A stretch of DNA of 64,000 nucleotides, from assembly GCA_036674765.1 (NCBI GenBank), contig JARVKI010000020.1, forward strand, positions 124,001 to 188,000, read 5' to 3'. Below, in pieces: positions 12,381-22,902 of this stretch. This stretch comes from Seiridium cupressi. Taxonomy: Eukaryota > Ascomycota > Sordariomycetes > Amphisphaeriales > Sporocadaceae. The notes beneath the pieces were generated by a model. It made no database searches. It was not told the DNA's origin and saw only the letters and a program-made list of their open reading frames with translations. The position numbers and the translations under genes are program-made. Numbering within the stretch: position 1 is the first letter of the stretch; each line of letters starts with the position of its first letter.

Positions 12381-13316
12381 CTACGCTATCTGGGAAATGG
12401 TCGTCTCAATCAGGTCACATATTTCCTCCGTGCAAGTGCGTGGGATCTCGTGCCCGCCGTCATGTTGAAATACAGATCGCAAGTCCTCCCGGCATAGACC
12501 GACCAGATCTTTGCTATGCTTAAACCACTGATCCCCACTTCCGTATATATGACCCGTCGGTATCTGTATTCGCACCGTGTCGGCGGTCGCATGGAACATT
12601 TGATACTGCACGCCCACACAGGACGCCTTTTCCAGCTCTGCTGGATTCCGCAGATATGCCGCGTCCGTGACCAGGTAGGATGGGATGTCTGTCGGCCGCC
12701 CATGCTCATTCGGAAGGTCCGCACTCACGCCAAAGTACTTGCGCGCGTCGATTCCCACGTCTGTACGATGCGAAAATGGGACCGGTGATCCAATGAAAAT
12801 TGCCGCCTTGAATGACGGCTCCCGCCTCTCAAGCTCGTCGTGTAAGAGGATGGATGCGGCCACAGCAGCGCCCTGTGTCACACACTGTCAGCAGCTGACC
12901 GTGCATATCCGTGTGCTTGATGACGGGGGCCCCAACTAGTGCAATATGATATGTAAGATACTAACTTGGCTGAATCCCATTACCACGTCAAACGGGCCGT
13001 GGTGCTCATAGATTTTTCGCACTTGGCGGTGGGCTTGTAGGACCTTGGCAGCCGTGGGCGTGTTGTACCACGTCAGGTAAGGCGGCGGATAGAAGTCGAG
13101 CACTTCTGCTGCTGGTTCACACTCGTGTTCCCCGTCATGGAAGTGGAATTGGTAATCCAGGGGGAGCATTTGCCGAATATCCTCTAAAGACAGGCTTGTT
13201 ACATGCGGCACTTTGTCACAGGTGGCTGTAATCGAGAAGACTTTACCTGTTTGCTTCTGGAAGATCCGGGAGTTGACCCCCTGGCCGTGGAGGCATAGAA
13301 TGCTTATTAGACCCAT
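12381..13316 (-). CDS. FSH1-family serine hydrolase (thioesterase-like)
   Basis: Three exons (13316-13247, 13183-12966, 12872-12381) give 259 residues. The fold starts with ILCLHGQG and IFQKQT. The catalytic triad is Ser95 in GFSQG (split by the second intron), Asp210 in GSGDQW and His237 in HDGGHE. The length is normal for the family. FSH1 hydrolases in fungal polyketide clusters (LovG and CtnB types) free the product from the synthase or edit it. The first intron (13184-13246) is 63 bases and has no stop in frame, so an unspliced form would add 21 residues; the phase and the YQFHFHDG context favour splicing. The gene is divergent from the P450 by 432 bases. An upstream ATG at 13337 is less likely. 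Confidence 0.9.
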
Positions 13317-13748
13317 GGCTGTACGTGGACCCGACAAGTCAAGGAGAGAGGTTTGTTAGGAATGCATTTCCCGATTGAGCGGGGTTTTATTTCTCTTACA
13401 CTTGCTGCTCGTAGCTTCAATTATGGTAAGCCACGTAGAATCCTCGAAGGTGATTGTCATCCTTTTGGATGCAACGTAATCTAGATGCATTGCATGAGAG
13501 ATGCATGTCTGTTTAGCAAAGTTAGTGAGGTGGCTTATGACGGCCAGTCTCCGAGGTGAAACATGCCCGACATTTCCTGCTTCTCTCACTTTTGCTCAAT
13601 TAGGCAGGCCTTGCAGCTTTCTGAATGGTTAAGATCTCCGTAACCTACTACACTGCTTCCGCAGACGCAATTTCAGAAGTCCACCGGGAGGCATACATAA
13701 TAATTCCCAACTAGTAAAAAGGTTGTCACAGTTTGCTTGCCCAGAACA
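13317..13748. promoter_or_regulatory. Divergent promoter between FSH1 hydrolase and P450
   Basis: 432 bases between two divergent start codons, so it serves both genes. No ORF is retained. I did not find a motif clearly shared with the 4.2-5.2 kb PKS promoter. Confidence 0.55.
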
Positions 13749-15616
13749 ATGGCTGGAACCGAAATCCTGGGGGCGAATGCTAGTCCCAGCAGCGGCATCG
13801 AGTTCCTTCGTTTGTGCGCCGCTCACCTGAGTATTCAGGTTGGCATTCTCATCATCTTGCTATGGATGATTGGACTCTGCGTATATCGGTTGTACTTCAG
13901 CCCCCTCGCCAAGTTCCCGGGTGACAAGCTGGCAGCCGTCACCGGATGGGTTGAGACATACCACGACGTGTTTCGAGGTGGCCAACTGATATTCAAACTT
14001 GAAGAGTGGCATGCAAAATATGGTATTGCACATATAGTTTTCTCTTACTACCTCCAAAATATTCTTGGCCCCCTGGAGAATGGTTGATTAATATCCAACA
14101 GGCCCAATTGTGAGAATCAACCCTTGGGAAGTCCATATCGCGGACCCCGATTTCGCCGAGGTTCTCTACGCGGCAAACTCTCAATTTGACAAGAAGATTG
14201 AGTGGAAACGGCGTTTCGGGATCCCGCATTCTACTTTTGACACCATCGAGCATAATCAGTAAGATCCAATAGCACCGTTCGAAGTGGACTCCCTGACACT
14301 ATGAAAGCCATCGAGTGCGTCGTGCAGCCTTGGCCCCGTTTTTCTCCAAGCAAAAGATTGCTGGCATCACTGACTTCATTTCGGCGAAAGCTCAACGCCT
14401 ATGCCACCGTCTTGAGGGGGAGTTCAAAAGCAAGAGGAAACCAGTCATTCTGAACAACTGTTTTACGGCATTCACGTTTGATGTTGTCACTTACTACGCT
14501 TTTGCGCGCCCGTTTGAGTATATGGAGCACCCCACATTCAATGGGCCCTTTACCAATGCCGCGAAAGTTCTTGCTACGACGCTGCACACAATGGGGCACT
14601 TCCCCTGGCTTTTAGCATTCTTCCAATCGCTTCCCAAGTCACTGTCCAAAACTATGGATCCGAACATGGGCGCAGTATTTGCTTTTCATGGGGTATGTCC
14701 AGATTATCGCTAAGTATCGCAATAAAGCCTTACACTCAAGCAGGAAATCGAAAACCAAATACGTGCCATAAAGCTAGGTGACAATGATGCGCATAAAGAC
14801 GTCGCTCATAGGACAATCTTTAACGAGCTTCTCGGTTCAAGCTTACCTGCCGATGAGAAAACCGTTGAGCGGCTGAAGCATGAAGGTAAGTCGTGAATGG
14901 CCCGTACTACAGCCCTGGCGACCGTCGGAGGCTCCAGGCTGGCTTGATGATCACCCATCACATCTGACAAACTCTTAGGAGGGTCCATAGTAGCGGGAGG
15001 TGTCGAAACCACGGCGACGGCTCTGACTAAAGCCTGCTTCTTCATTCTTAGCGATGCCAATATCAAGACTAGGCTACTCGCAGAGCTGCGATCTGTATTC
15101 CCTGATCCGCTGCAAACACCAACTCTAGCCACTCTAGAGTCGCTCCCCTACCTTAGCGCCATCGTCAATGAGACCCTCCGGATGACAATCGGGATATCTT
15201 CAAGAACAATCCGGAAGTCGCGACAAGCTCCAGTTGCCTACAAGGACCACTCTGTGATCCCGGCGGGTGCCTACTTCAGCATGACCACGTACTACACACA
15301 CATTGACCCGGCAATCTGGGAAGCACCGCAGGACTTCAAGCCCGAGCGTTGGCTCGGAGATGAGATTGGAAACAAACCAATAGCCCGCAATGGTGAGCCT
15401 CTGAGCAAATACTTGGTTCCTTTCGGTCGGGGCCCACGTATGTGCGTGGGAATGAACCTAGCAAAGGCTGAGCTGTTCATCGGATTAGCGGTTGTGTTCC
15501 GGCGATGTGACTTGGAGCTATTCGAGACCAGTCGGGAAGCTGTAACTATGAAGGCCGACTATTTCATTCCATTACCAGATGTTAAGGTTAAAGGTGTAAG
15601 GGTGTTAGTTAAATAA
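13749..15616 (+). CDS. Cytochrome P450 monooxygenase (cluster tailoring)
   Basis: Five exons (13749-14022, 14102-14258, 14308-14692, 14744-14885, 14979-15616) give 531 residues, and all four introns keep phase. A membrane anchor covers about residues 33-54, followed by a YFSPLAKFPG hinge, so the enzyme should sit on the ER. The C-helix has HRVRRAAL, the I-helix AGGVETT, the K-helix NETLR, and the PERF-like PERW comes before the heme loop FGRGPRMCVG with Cys475 as the iron ligand. All parts needed for activity are present. It belongs to the microsomal fungal P450s that hydroxylate or oxidise pathway intermediates. Shared promoter with the FSH1 hydrolase supports a role in the cluster; the substrate is unknown. 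Confidence 0.95.
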
Positions 15617-15711
15617 TTATCGGGGATTTATGATTAAAACTTGTTAATATTATTTAATTAAATACCATTAAAGTTAATTACATTCAAACAAATTATCCCA
15701 AGGCGCCATAG

Positions 15712-15977
15712 TCAAATGAGCTCCCGCAGCACTATGTGGACGCAGTTAAGGCACTGAGACAACTTATTTCAGACTACACAATGATGGACAAGGCGATATC
15801 CCCGAAAGTATGTCTCTAGCACTCCTAGGTCTTGACTCGCTAGGATCGACTGAGTTTTCTGAAGAGTTAGCTTCTAGGTTTGGATTAGCCGTAGATAACA
15901 TAGCTTTGCTGAACAACACGTTGCAGATCTTGTGTGAATGGATAAATCCCGGCCAAATGGAACTTGTGCCAGCCTGA
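15712..15977 (+). pseudogene. Relic of a polyketide-synthase acyl-carrier-protein domain
   Basis: The plus strand reads YVDAVKALRQLISDY and then, after a shift of frame near 15785, GDIPESMSLALLGLDSLGST and EELASRFGL. This matches the ACP pattern of fungal PKSs: a helix ALRxLI, the attachment motif LGxDSL (the Ser codon is 15837-15839) and the ELxxRFG helix. It ends at a TGA at 15975-15977. No other PKS domain is next to it, there is a frame break inside it, and no start codon is plausible. It is best seen as the stump of a second synthase that was lost from this locus. A rearranged piece of the PKS at the left edge is the alternative. Confidence 0.65.
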
Positions 15978-17114
15978 AAGCCAACGGGAGACATTCCCAT
16001 CATTTTCAGTATCGGAGTGGATGAAAAGAAGGTGGATGTGTTCTTTAAAATTCTTACATCCAAACCATCAGGTTTCCTCGTGGTGAAGGGAGGATGGTTG
16101 CCAGTCACTAATGGGCAACGCAACTGCGAAGAGTTAGTGTCAAGGTACGATCACTGACTCAAACGAGCCTTGGGATCTCCCTACCATGTAAACTCTAGCT
16201 AGAGCGCATCGGGAAATTGACCTTGAAATTTACCAGACTGACAATTGGCGATAACATCGTCGTAATGATATCCATTCTACCGTAGGTTCCGTCGAATCTT
16301 ACGCATTCCAAGCTATCTAGTACATAAGCAATAGTCTGCTATTGACAGCTAAACTCGCATTGATCTCGTATGCTGTGTCTTTTTTGCGATATAGATTATG
16401 GTTACGTTAGATACCAGCACATACGACCATAGGTTCTAGAAAGCTCGGCATCCCGTCCGCTCTGCCCTAGATAAGCTGGAAACCGCTGGATTAGTAGTTG
16501 GGTCGGTGACGACCAGCGAATCCCCGGTGTTGTATGTTTTTTGGTCCTTTTGCTATATATACATATATATTCAATACAAATCCCTGTTCTGATCCTTTGA
16601 AACGTTTATTTAGGTAGTTAAATGATTGATGGAGTTGCTTCTGTGGTTCAGTTTCGGATATATGTCCGGCTTGTTGAGTAGGTTTGTATCATGGCTTGAT
16701 CCATTATTTCTAGTACTGTACTATACTGGGCATAAGGGTAGCTTTATACCCGAGCCGAGTAATCCTTGTACCAGGTACTTCGCTTGTACTGAGGATTCCA
16801 ACATGGCTGGCTCTATGTGGGGCCTGATGTTGCAGTGTTTCGTATCAGTGGTGGAATGTTGCGCTGAAGCCTAGGCCCTGGCCACCATAACACGTTCCAA
16901 TATGACCGAAAACAACCAAGGCAGCAGCAGTATTCATGACAATCCTCTGTCATACGAAAATGATTGATCATACTCTGTCTTCTCATTTCCTGATAGTGGC
17001 ATATCCTCGAAGTCAGAGGCCTAAGTATAATTTTGATCCTCATGATCCATGTATGCACAGACTGTAATATTTTGACTCTCCCCGTAGCCCATCTTCCTCA
17101 TATTTAATTCGATT
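15978..17114. other. Gene-free stretch after the ACP relic
   Basis: About 1.1 kb without a supportable gene. At 15987-16157 an open stretch (beginning PIIFSIGVDEKK) follows the ACP stop and could be more decayed synthase sequence, but I do not recognise it. The rest is moderately AT-rich with short alternating TA runs near 16550-16570. Confidence 0.45.
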
Positions 17115-19046
17115 ACCCTCTCAGAGCCATACTCCAACCCATACTGTTGATGATTTGCGAGGATAATCTGATGTTGCTGCATGTTGAATGGAAAAATGAC
17201 GAATTGCCTCGCGGCTCCGGACGGGACAAGTCATCAGACTTTTAGAACAGGTCCACGGCTAGGGATCTGAGCTATTCCTACAAGTGTCTGAACCACTTCG
17301 TGCAGGCCATTCGTCCATTCGACTCGCTCGCACCACGCGATCCCGTCCACTACGCAGTAGACCGTGGTGTCACTACCAAATTGAAAAATGAGCCTCTCGA
17401 GCGTACGGCATAGAGCCGACAGGTCGTGTCCCTGAAGCGCTTGAATATACTGGTGCGTATTGATGAAGTTCAGGTTCAATCTGCCAGACCAACAGAGCCG
17501 CACAGTGGCAATCGCAATCAAAGCTCAGATCAGCCCGCTTGGTTCGCTCATGGAGTCAGCTGGGGAGGTATGGAGACCACAGAAGAACACCAGCGGTGTC
17601 GCGCCGGGCATCTGCAGTGTTGCCGCCGCCAGTATTGCGCATATACTAGACAGCGGCGTCATCCTCGAGGTTGGCAGCCCCATCTCTCTCATGCTCCCAT
17701 CAACGAGAACTACATCCGATTCTGCCGAATGGTATCATCGCTGAAATTGTGAGTTCTGCAAAAGGCTTTCAGACTCAGATTTAGTGGCGTGATCTACAAG
17801 CTGACTGGCGCCTAGAGCACCTTCCAAATCTCTGATGAGGAGGTCATTGAGGGATACGTCTAACATGGAAATAAGTTCCTCCATCGTGATCAAAGCCCGT
17901 GGAAGAGTTTCTGAGCCTAGAAAGGGGCCCTGGAGTAAGCGGTTGTTTTGCTCTTGGCGCCTGGTACCTGGTGGACCAACGAGGAATTGGAAAGGTTTAT
18001 TATTTGCCAAGTAGCTAAATTGATGTATGAGCACTTTTTGGAAATCCTTTAGCTTGTTGACTTTCCTATTTGATTTGTTCAGTCTTTTATTTCGATTGAT
18101 GGATCACGGATGACTTTGTGATGTCTTGAAGAGATCCACAATCGTCGCTTCGAGTATATCCTCGACTTGTCGATTGAGTGCATCGCATTTCGACTTGATT
18201 GTGGCAAGAATTTTATCAACACCCTCTCGGTGGGATCTTGGCAATTACAGGGAAGGGATTGACTACAATACCGGGAGTGGGGTCAGCAAGGCGCACTGAG
18301 AGGTGATCATGGAATCAGGAACTGAGGAGTTGAGTACTCACATCGTTTCTTGGGCAATAGGTGCGTGATGAGCTTGGGTATTGCCTCTGTCAACGTATCA
18401 TGCAGCTCCATGGAACATCTTTTCAAGCACACATCATCTGGGTGAAGTTTTCGTTTCCGCTCCGCCAGTCCGAAGTGGAGGGGTATATCTGTGAACGCGG
18501 CAAGTATAGCCTCTTTCTTTCTTGCTGACTCTTTCGCCATCTGGTATCTAATAAGTTGGTAGGCTCGTCCACATAGAAGAAGGCAGAGCTTACCGTTACG
18601 ATGAATACGAGGCCGGCTCTAAGGGTCCTCAACCCCATGTCATCCGGAATCATATTGAGAAGTGGCGTGATGCGGTTGGCATTGTTTCCAGTAGTCCTCC
18701 AAACTTCTCTAGCCAAACCAACGATACCCGAAGCCTTTCGGTCATATTCCTCCCGTGTGGTTCCGAAAGCGTTAATGATGTCTTCTCGTGTGTAGTGTTC
18801 TGGGTTGAGTTTCAGCTTCAGATCTGAGCATTGGTACCGCTGAATGGCCTCTTGTAAATCACTGTGATAAGTCAGTCGTCGAGAATAATGGGGTTTCCAA
18901 GTGAGACCGGAGCCGAACCGGAACTTGGCCGGTAACTTAATTCGTACAAGGTTTGGATCTCTGAAGCTGACCGGGAAACTATGTATCAAACGCAGTGGAG
19001 ATCGAAATCTCCTCCAGCTTGAAGAACTCTCGAATGCCTCCGCCAA
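17115..19046 (-). pseudogene. Degraded fungal STAND/NACHT-like gene (DUF7708-type N-terminus)
   Basis: The minus strand carries successive pieces of one protein. From 19046 down come LNPEHYTREDIINAFGT and LLNMIPDDMGLRTLRAGL, then after an intron KKEAILAAFTDIP. Lower down are NDLLIRDLEGAL, DVVLVDGS, PLVFFCGLHTSP, VYCVVDGIAW and LMTCPVRSRE. These match, in order, a family of fungal proteins with a helical N-terminal domain and a nephrocystin/NACHT-like NTPase region. It is broken in at least three places: TGA at 17735-17737 where Trp is expected, TGA at 17525-17527 where Arg is expected, and a one-base loss near 17235 between VLKV and LMTCP. Another in-frame stop lies near 18110. The two TGA codons fit C:G to T:A changes, as RIP makes. 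The family name is moderately sure, the loss of function very likely. Confidence 0.7.
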
Positions 19047-19435
19047 GAAGAAGGGATAAACGAGCGGCCAGAGGAGTGATGGCTCAAAAGTTACAAGAAC
19101 TCCGGACAGGCTCTCATAGGATTATGATGGGACTTACCCCTGGGTCCCAACTGGAAGCGAGTTGGGCCGAGAGCAAAGTTATACAATGCAGCTTATGGGT
19201 CGTTGCGAAGGTCTAGTCCTTGGACCCCATTAGCTCATAGGTAAAGCGTAGACTTATTAGCAACAAGTTATGCATCTCTATTGTCCATCTCATATGTGTA
19301 ATGCACGTGTAAATATTCTCATTTACGCTTTGCACTTTGTACAGTACACAGCGTTATAGTAACAACTCGATCGTACCGTTTGCACCAGTACCAAACAGTT
19401 CCCGCTTGAAGACCGCGGACAACCCGAGTTACTTC
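19047..19435. other. Intergenic region
   Basis: 389 bases between the degraded STAND-like gene and the beta-glucosidase stop. Some upstream coding sequence of the pseudogene may extend to about 19140, where a GTAAGT donor is seen on the minus strand, but the frame is not clear. Confidence 0.4.
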
Positions 19436-22056
19436 TCATGCTACAGTTATTGTGGCAACTTGGCGAATATCCCTGCTACTAGCTCCGACAGTGATATTGA
19501 AAACGCCAGACTGAATAACCCAGTTCTGTAGTTTCACGTCCCAGTAACTCAAATCCCTTCTCCGGAGAGCGAAGGTCGCAGTTCCCGAAGCGCCGGCATC
19601 CAGCGGGAGTTTTTCGAACCCACGGAGCTGCTTCGGCGGGGCTCCGACTGATGTTGGGTACCCGACGTAGAGCTGAGCAACTTCAGAGCCACCAATGGCT
19701 CCCGTGTTCTCAATAGTGGCTGTCACCGTAGCCACAGTCTCAAAGAGATCGGCATGACCTCCCGGTGCGACAGTGCCTGTTGCAGGACCAGAGGTCGGCG
19801 TACCGCTGATAGTGATACCGGAATAGGTGAAATTGGTGTAAGCTGCGAGAATGTTAATTCATTGTTCACTTGGGCGAGAGTCGAACATAATACTTACATA
19901 GTCCATAGCCGAATTCATATCGTGGGCTGATATCTGCCTGATCAAAATGTCTGTAATCGATGTAGAGGCCTTCCTTGTAGCTATCGTCACCACTACTAAC
20001 ACTTGTGCCATAGTCGGTTGCAGCTTTCGCAATCGTGTACGGAAGCTTTCCTGATGGCGAGGTGGATCCGTACAGAATATCGACAAGGGCGTTTCCGCTT
20101 TCCGCAGAAGGAAGGCCTGCCCAGACAATTGCCTTCACCTGGGGTAGTGCGAGAATTGTTTCCAAAATGACAGGCCCGACAGAATGCACAACTACAATGA
20201 TATTCTGGTTAGACTGTGCCACGGCTTGCACAAGAGCATTTCCACTATGCCAGGGGTCGAGGTTTGTGCGATCTCCAACGTTGTTCTCGACCGTGATGTA
20301 ACCTTCACCGCTGTCTGATGTAATGAAGACGATCGCCGCGTCCGCGCCGCTGACAACAGAACCGACAGAACTTGTGCTATCGGTGGTAGACTGAGTGACC
20401 GTGGTGCCGTCGGCCGCGGCTTGGGTTCCGATGGCATCGGCGGGGGCGACGAAATCTGCGTAACGAAAACGTGTTAGTTACTTGATTTTCTTACCAAGTT
20501 TCAGAAAGCGCTGCTGTATACGCTTTCGACTCGCCGCCTTTGTCCTTTTCCTTTTTCTGTTACAAATCAAGTATAAATGGAGAAGGGTGAAATCCACAGA
20601 ATTATAAAACATAAACTCCCGAACAAGAATGTAAAGTGCTTACTATAAGCATAGGTTAGCTTTTTCTTTAACTTCTCGAGCATTGCAGAAAGACCAGAAA
20701 AACATCTCGCTTTTCTACTTACCAGGGGTAGTTGGCTGTACCAGACCCCCAGCCCATCCCAAGGGCACCAGTGTTGCAACCGCGGTCGGTACAGGAGTTC
20801 GCACCCGACGGGTTCACAACTGCGGCAGAGCCCACCAAAGCGAGCTTCGAGGGCTTCTTCAGGGGAAGAATACCACCGTCATTCTTCAAGAGAACGATGC
20901 CGTCTCTCGCAACGCTGCGCACATTTGTCTTGTGGGTGCCCTGGACACTGGCCTGGATATTGATGGAGGGGTATCCACTGTCCTGTCCTGTCAGGTACCA
21001 CGCAGCGAGGATACGGCGGACCATGTCATCCACGCGGGACTGCTGTACTTCACCACTGCTGACAGCGCTGGAGAGCAAATTGCCCCAGAGGACAGTGCCA
21101 CCGTTGTAGTCGGACCCCGGCATTGTCATGTCCAAACCGGCGTTTGCGCTCTGCGATGTTGTGTGCTGTGCGTTCCAATCGGTCATGACATACCCCTGGA
21201 AGCCGAGTTCACTCTTTAGAAGCTGGTTGATGGTCTTGTCGTTCTCACATGCCCAAGTGCTGTTTAGCTTATTATAGCTACACATTACAGACGCGACATT
21301 AGCTTGAACGGCATCTGCGAAGGGCCATAGGTATAGCTCGTGCATGGTCCGATCGTCTATGTTCGAACTCATAGTCTCACGGTTCAACTCCTGTTCGTTG
21401 CCAATATAGTGCTTGGCGGTGGCCTGAACGCCAGCTGTTTGCATACCGGTGATGGTGTCAGCCATCGCAATGCCGGTGAGGTAAGGGTCAACTCCAAACC
21501 CTTCCCAGTTCCTTCCACCTGTGGGAATCTTGCCCAGCGGCCCTGCGACCGGCGCAAGCAGGACGTGAATACCGCACCCTTTGGCTTCTTCAGCCATGAA
21601 TTGACCGCGCTCTTGGATCAATGATCGGTTCCATGTCGAAGCAGCCTCTACACCGAAGTGGGATTAGTTATTACACTCTTACAGAGAAGTTATACCAGCG
21701 TTGGGAGAGGGTTTGGAGTGTTTGGCTTCCAAGGCATTGTTTCCAATGTAATAAAAGGACCTGAGAAGGTACATACGTATGCCGGGAGTAAATGCCGTAA
21801 CGCCATTTCCGTAACGAACACCAAGCGGTCCATCTTGCAAGCATAGTTGCGGATATCCTATGGAACTGATGGCAGCCGTGTTGCCGACACATGGTCCTTT
21901 GTCCCACCCAATACCGGATACAATATTGATTTTGTCCGAGGATGACAGTTCGGCCAGGGCTGTATTGGCCTTCTCATAGGCAGCGGACCAACTAGCCGTC
22001 GATTGCCCAAGAACGAGAGAGGCTCCTGAGAGCGTTGCGATTACTTTTGACAGCAT
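19436..22056 (-). CDS. Secreted GH3 beta-glucosidase with a one-base frame problem
   Basis: Four exons: 22056-21777, 21647-20723, 20455-19898 and 19842-19436. The product would be about 722 residues. It begins with a signal peptide (MLSKVIATLSGASLVLG) and acts outside the cell, releasing glucose from beta-linked sugars. GH3 marks are GRNWEGFGVDPYLTG, KHYIGNEQE and the nucleophile Asp250 in VMTDWNAQ; the C-terminal fibronectin-III-like domain has SEVAQLYVGYP and LRGFEKL. Introns 1 and 3 splice cleanly (the latter gives YGLSYTNFTYS). Intron 2 (20456-20722) does not: the obvious donor leaves two bases where one is needed to give the family's NYPYFVAP. So there is either an unusual splice, a hidden extra exon, a sequence error, or a disabling insertion at about 20722. 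The gene faces away from the PKS cluster and is probably unrelated to it. Confidence 0.85.
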
Positions 22057-22902
22057 CTTGGCAGGAGGCGTAAGTCTGTCGAGTATGGGTCGCCCAGAGC
22101 ATGGCTGCCGACCGACAGCATCGACCAAGTCATCTTATATGGCCCTCCATGTCGATCCCATGACATCAACGGGCGGAACTGCGTATGTGCATCACACGGA
22201 ACTGGGATGGAAGATCTGGCTGAAAGTGCTAGCCAGGCGCTGTATCTCACGGCCATAAACTGGCCGCAAGTCAATCACCAGGACAACACTCTGCCGCTTC
22301 CGTGAATGGCGTAGATGAAAACCATGGCTATCAGTCCTTGGCTGCCGGCATGGCCGACGCTAGTTTCGCCGGAGATACGTAAAAGAAATCTTGGAAACTC
22401 GTTCTTTTTGGCATTATGGTTATACGGCAGGCAATCCTAGGCAGTCCCAGGCAATCCTCGCCGGGCGTGAATGCAGTCGCGACGGATGTAGCAAAGGCTC
22501 ATGCATCGAAAATGCAGCCGGGCCGCAGGGCCACATATTAATTGGCGTGGGCCACAATTACAGGGGAGACAGCAACCGATAGGTCGCTCGGCTTCCGCCC
22601 CGCATGTAGGTCTGGGGCATGTCCTTCCGCTGACTTTCATCCCAGATTCGGAATTCGCCTTCGTTGTGCTTCCGTCATTAAGCACGACTGATTCTCTCAA
22701 GATTCACCTATATGTACTCACACTCTCTTCTCCGCCATGTTACAACAACTCTGGCCAGTTACAGGGTAGTTTTATCACGTACGGAAGTTCGGACCAAGAT
22801 TTAGGGGATTACGGTTTTAGGTTATGGCGTCTTTGGGGGCTGGAAGAAATCCATCCAACATGCCATCATGGCATTCCGGTGATTGTTCGTTGCATGCAAT
22901 CC
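22057..22902. other. Intergenic region upstream of the beta-glucosidase
   Basis: 846 bases containing the beta-glucosidase promoter and the 3' flank of TMA64. A short imperfect tandem (GGCAATCCTAGGCAGTCCCA, then GGCAATCCT again) lies at about 22431-22460. No ORF is supported. Confidence 0.5.

Noticed and set aside
16626..16874. 82-codon hydrophobic ORF
   Set aside because: Lies in low-information DNA, rich in Trp/Phe/Leu by chance; no homologue or signal recognised.
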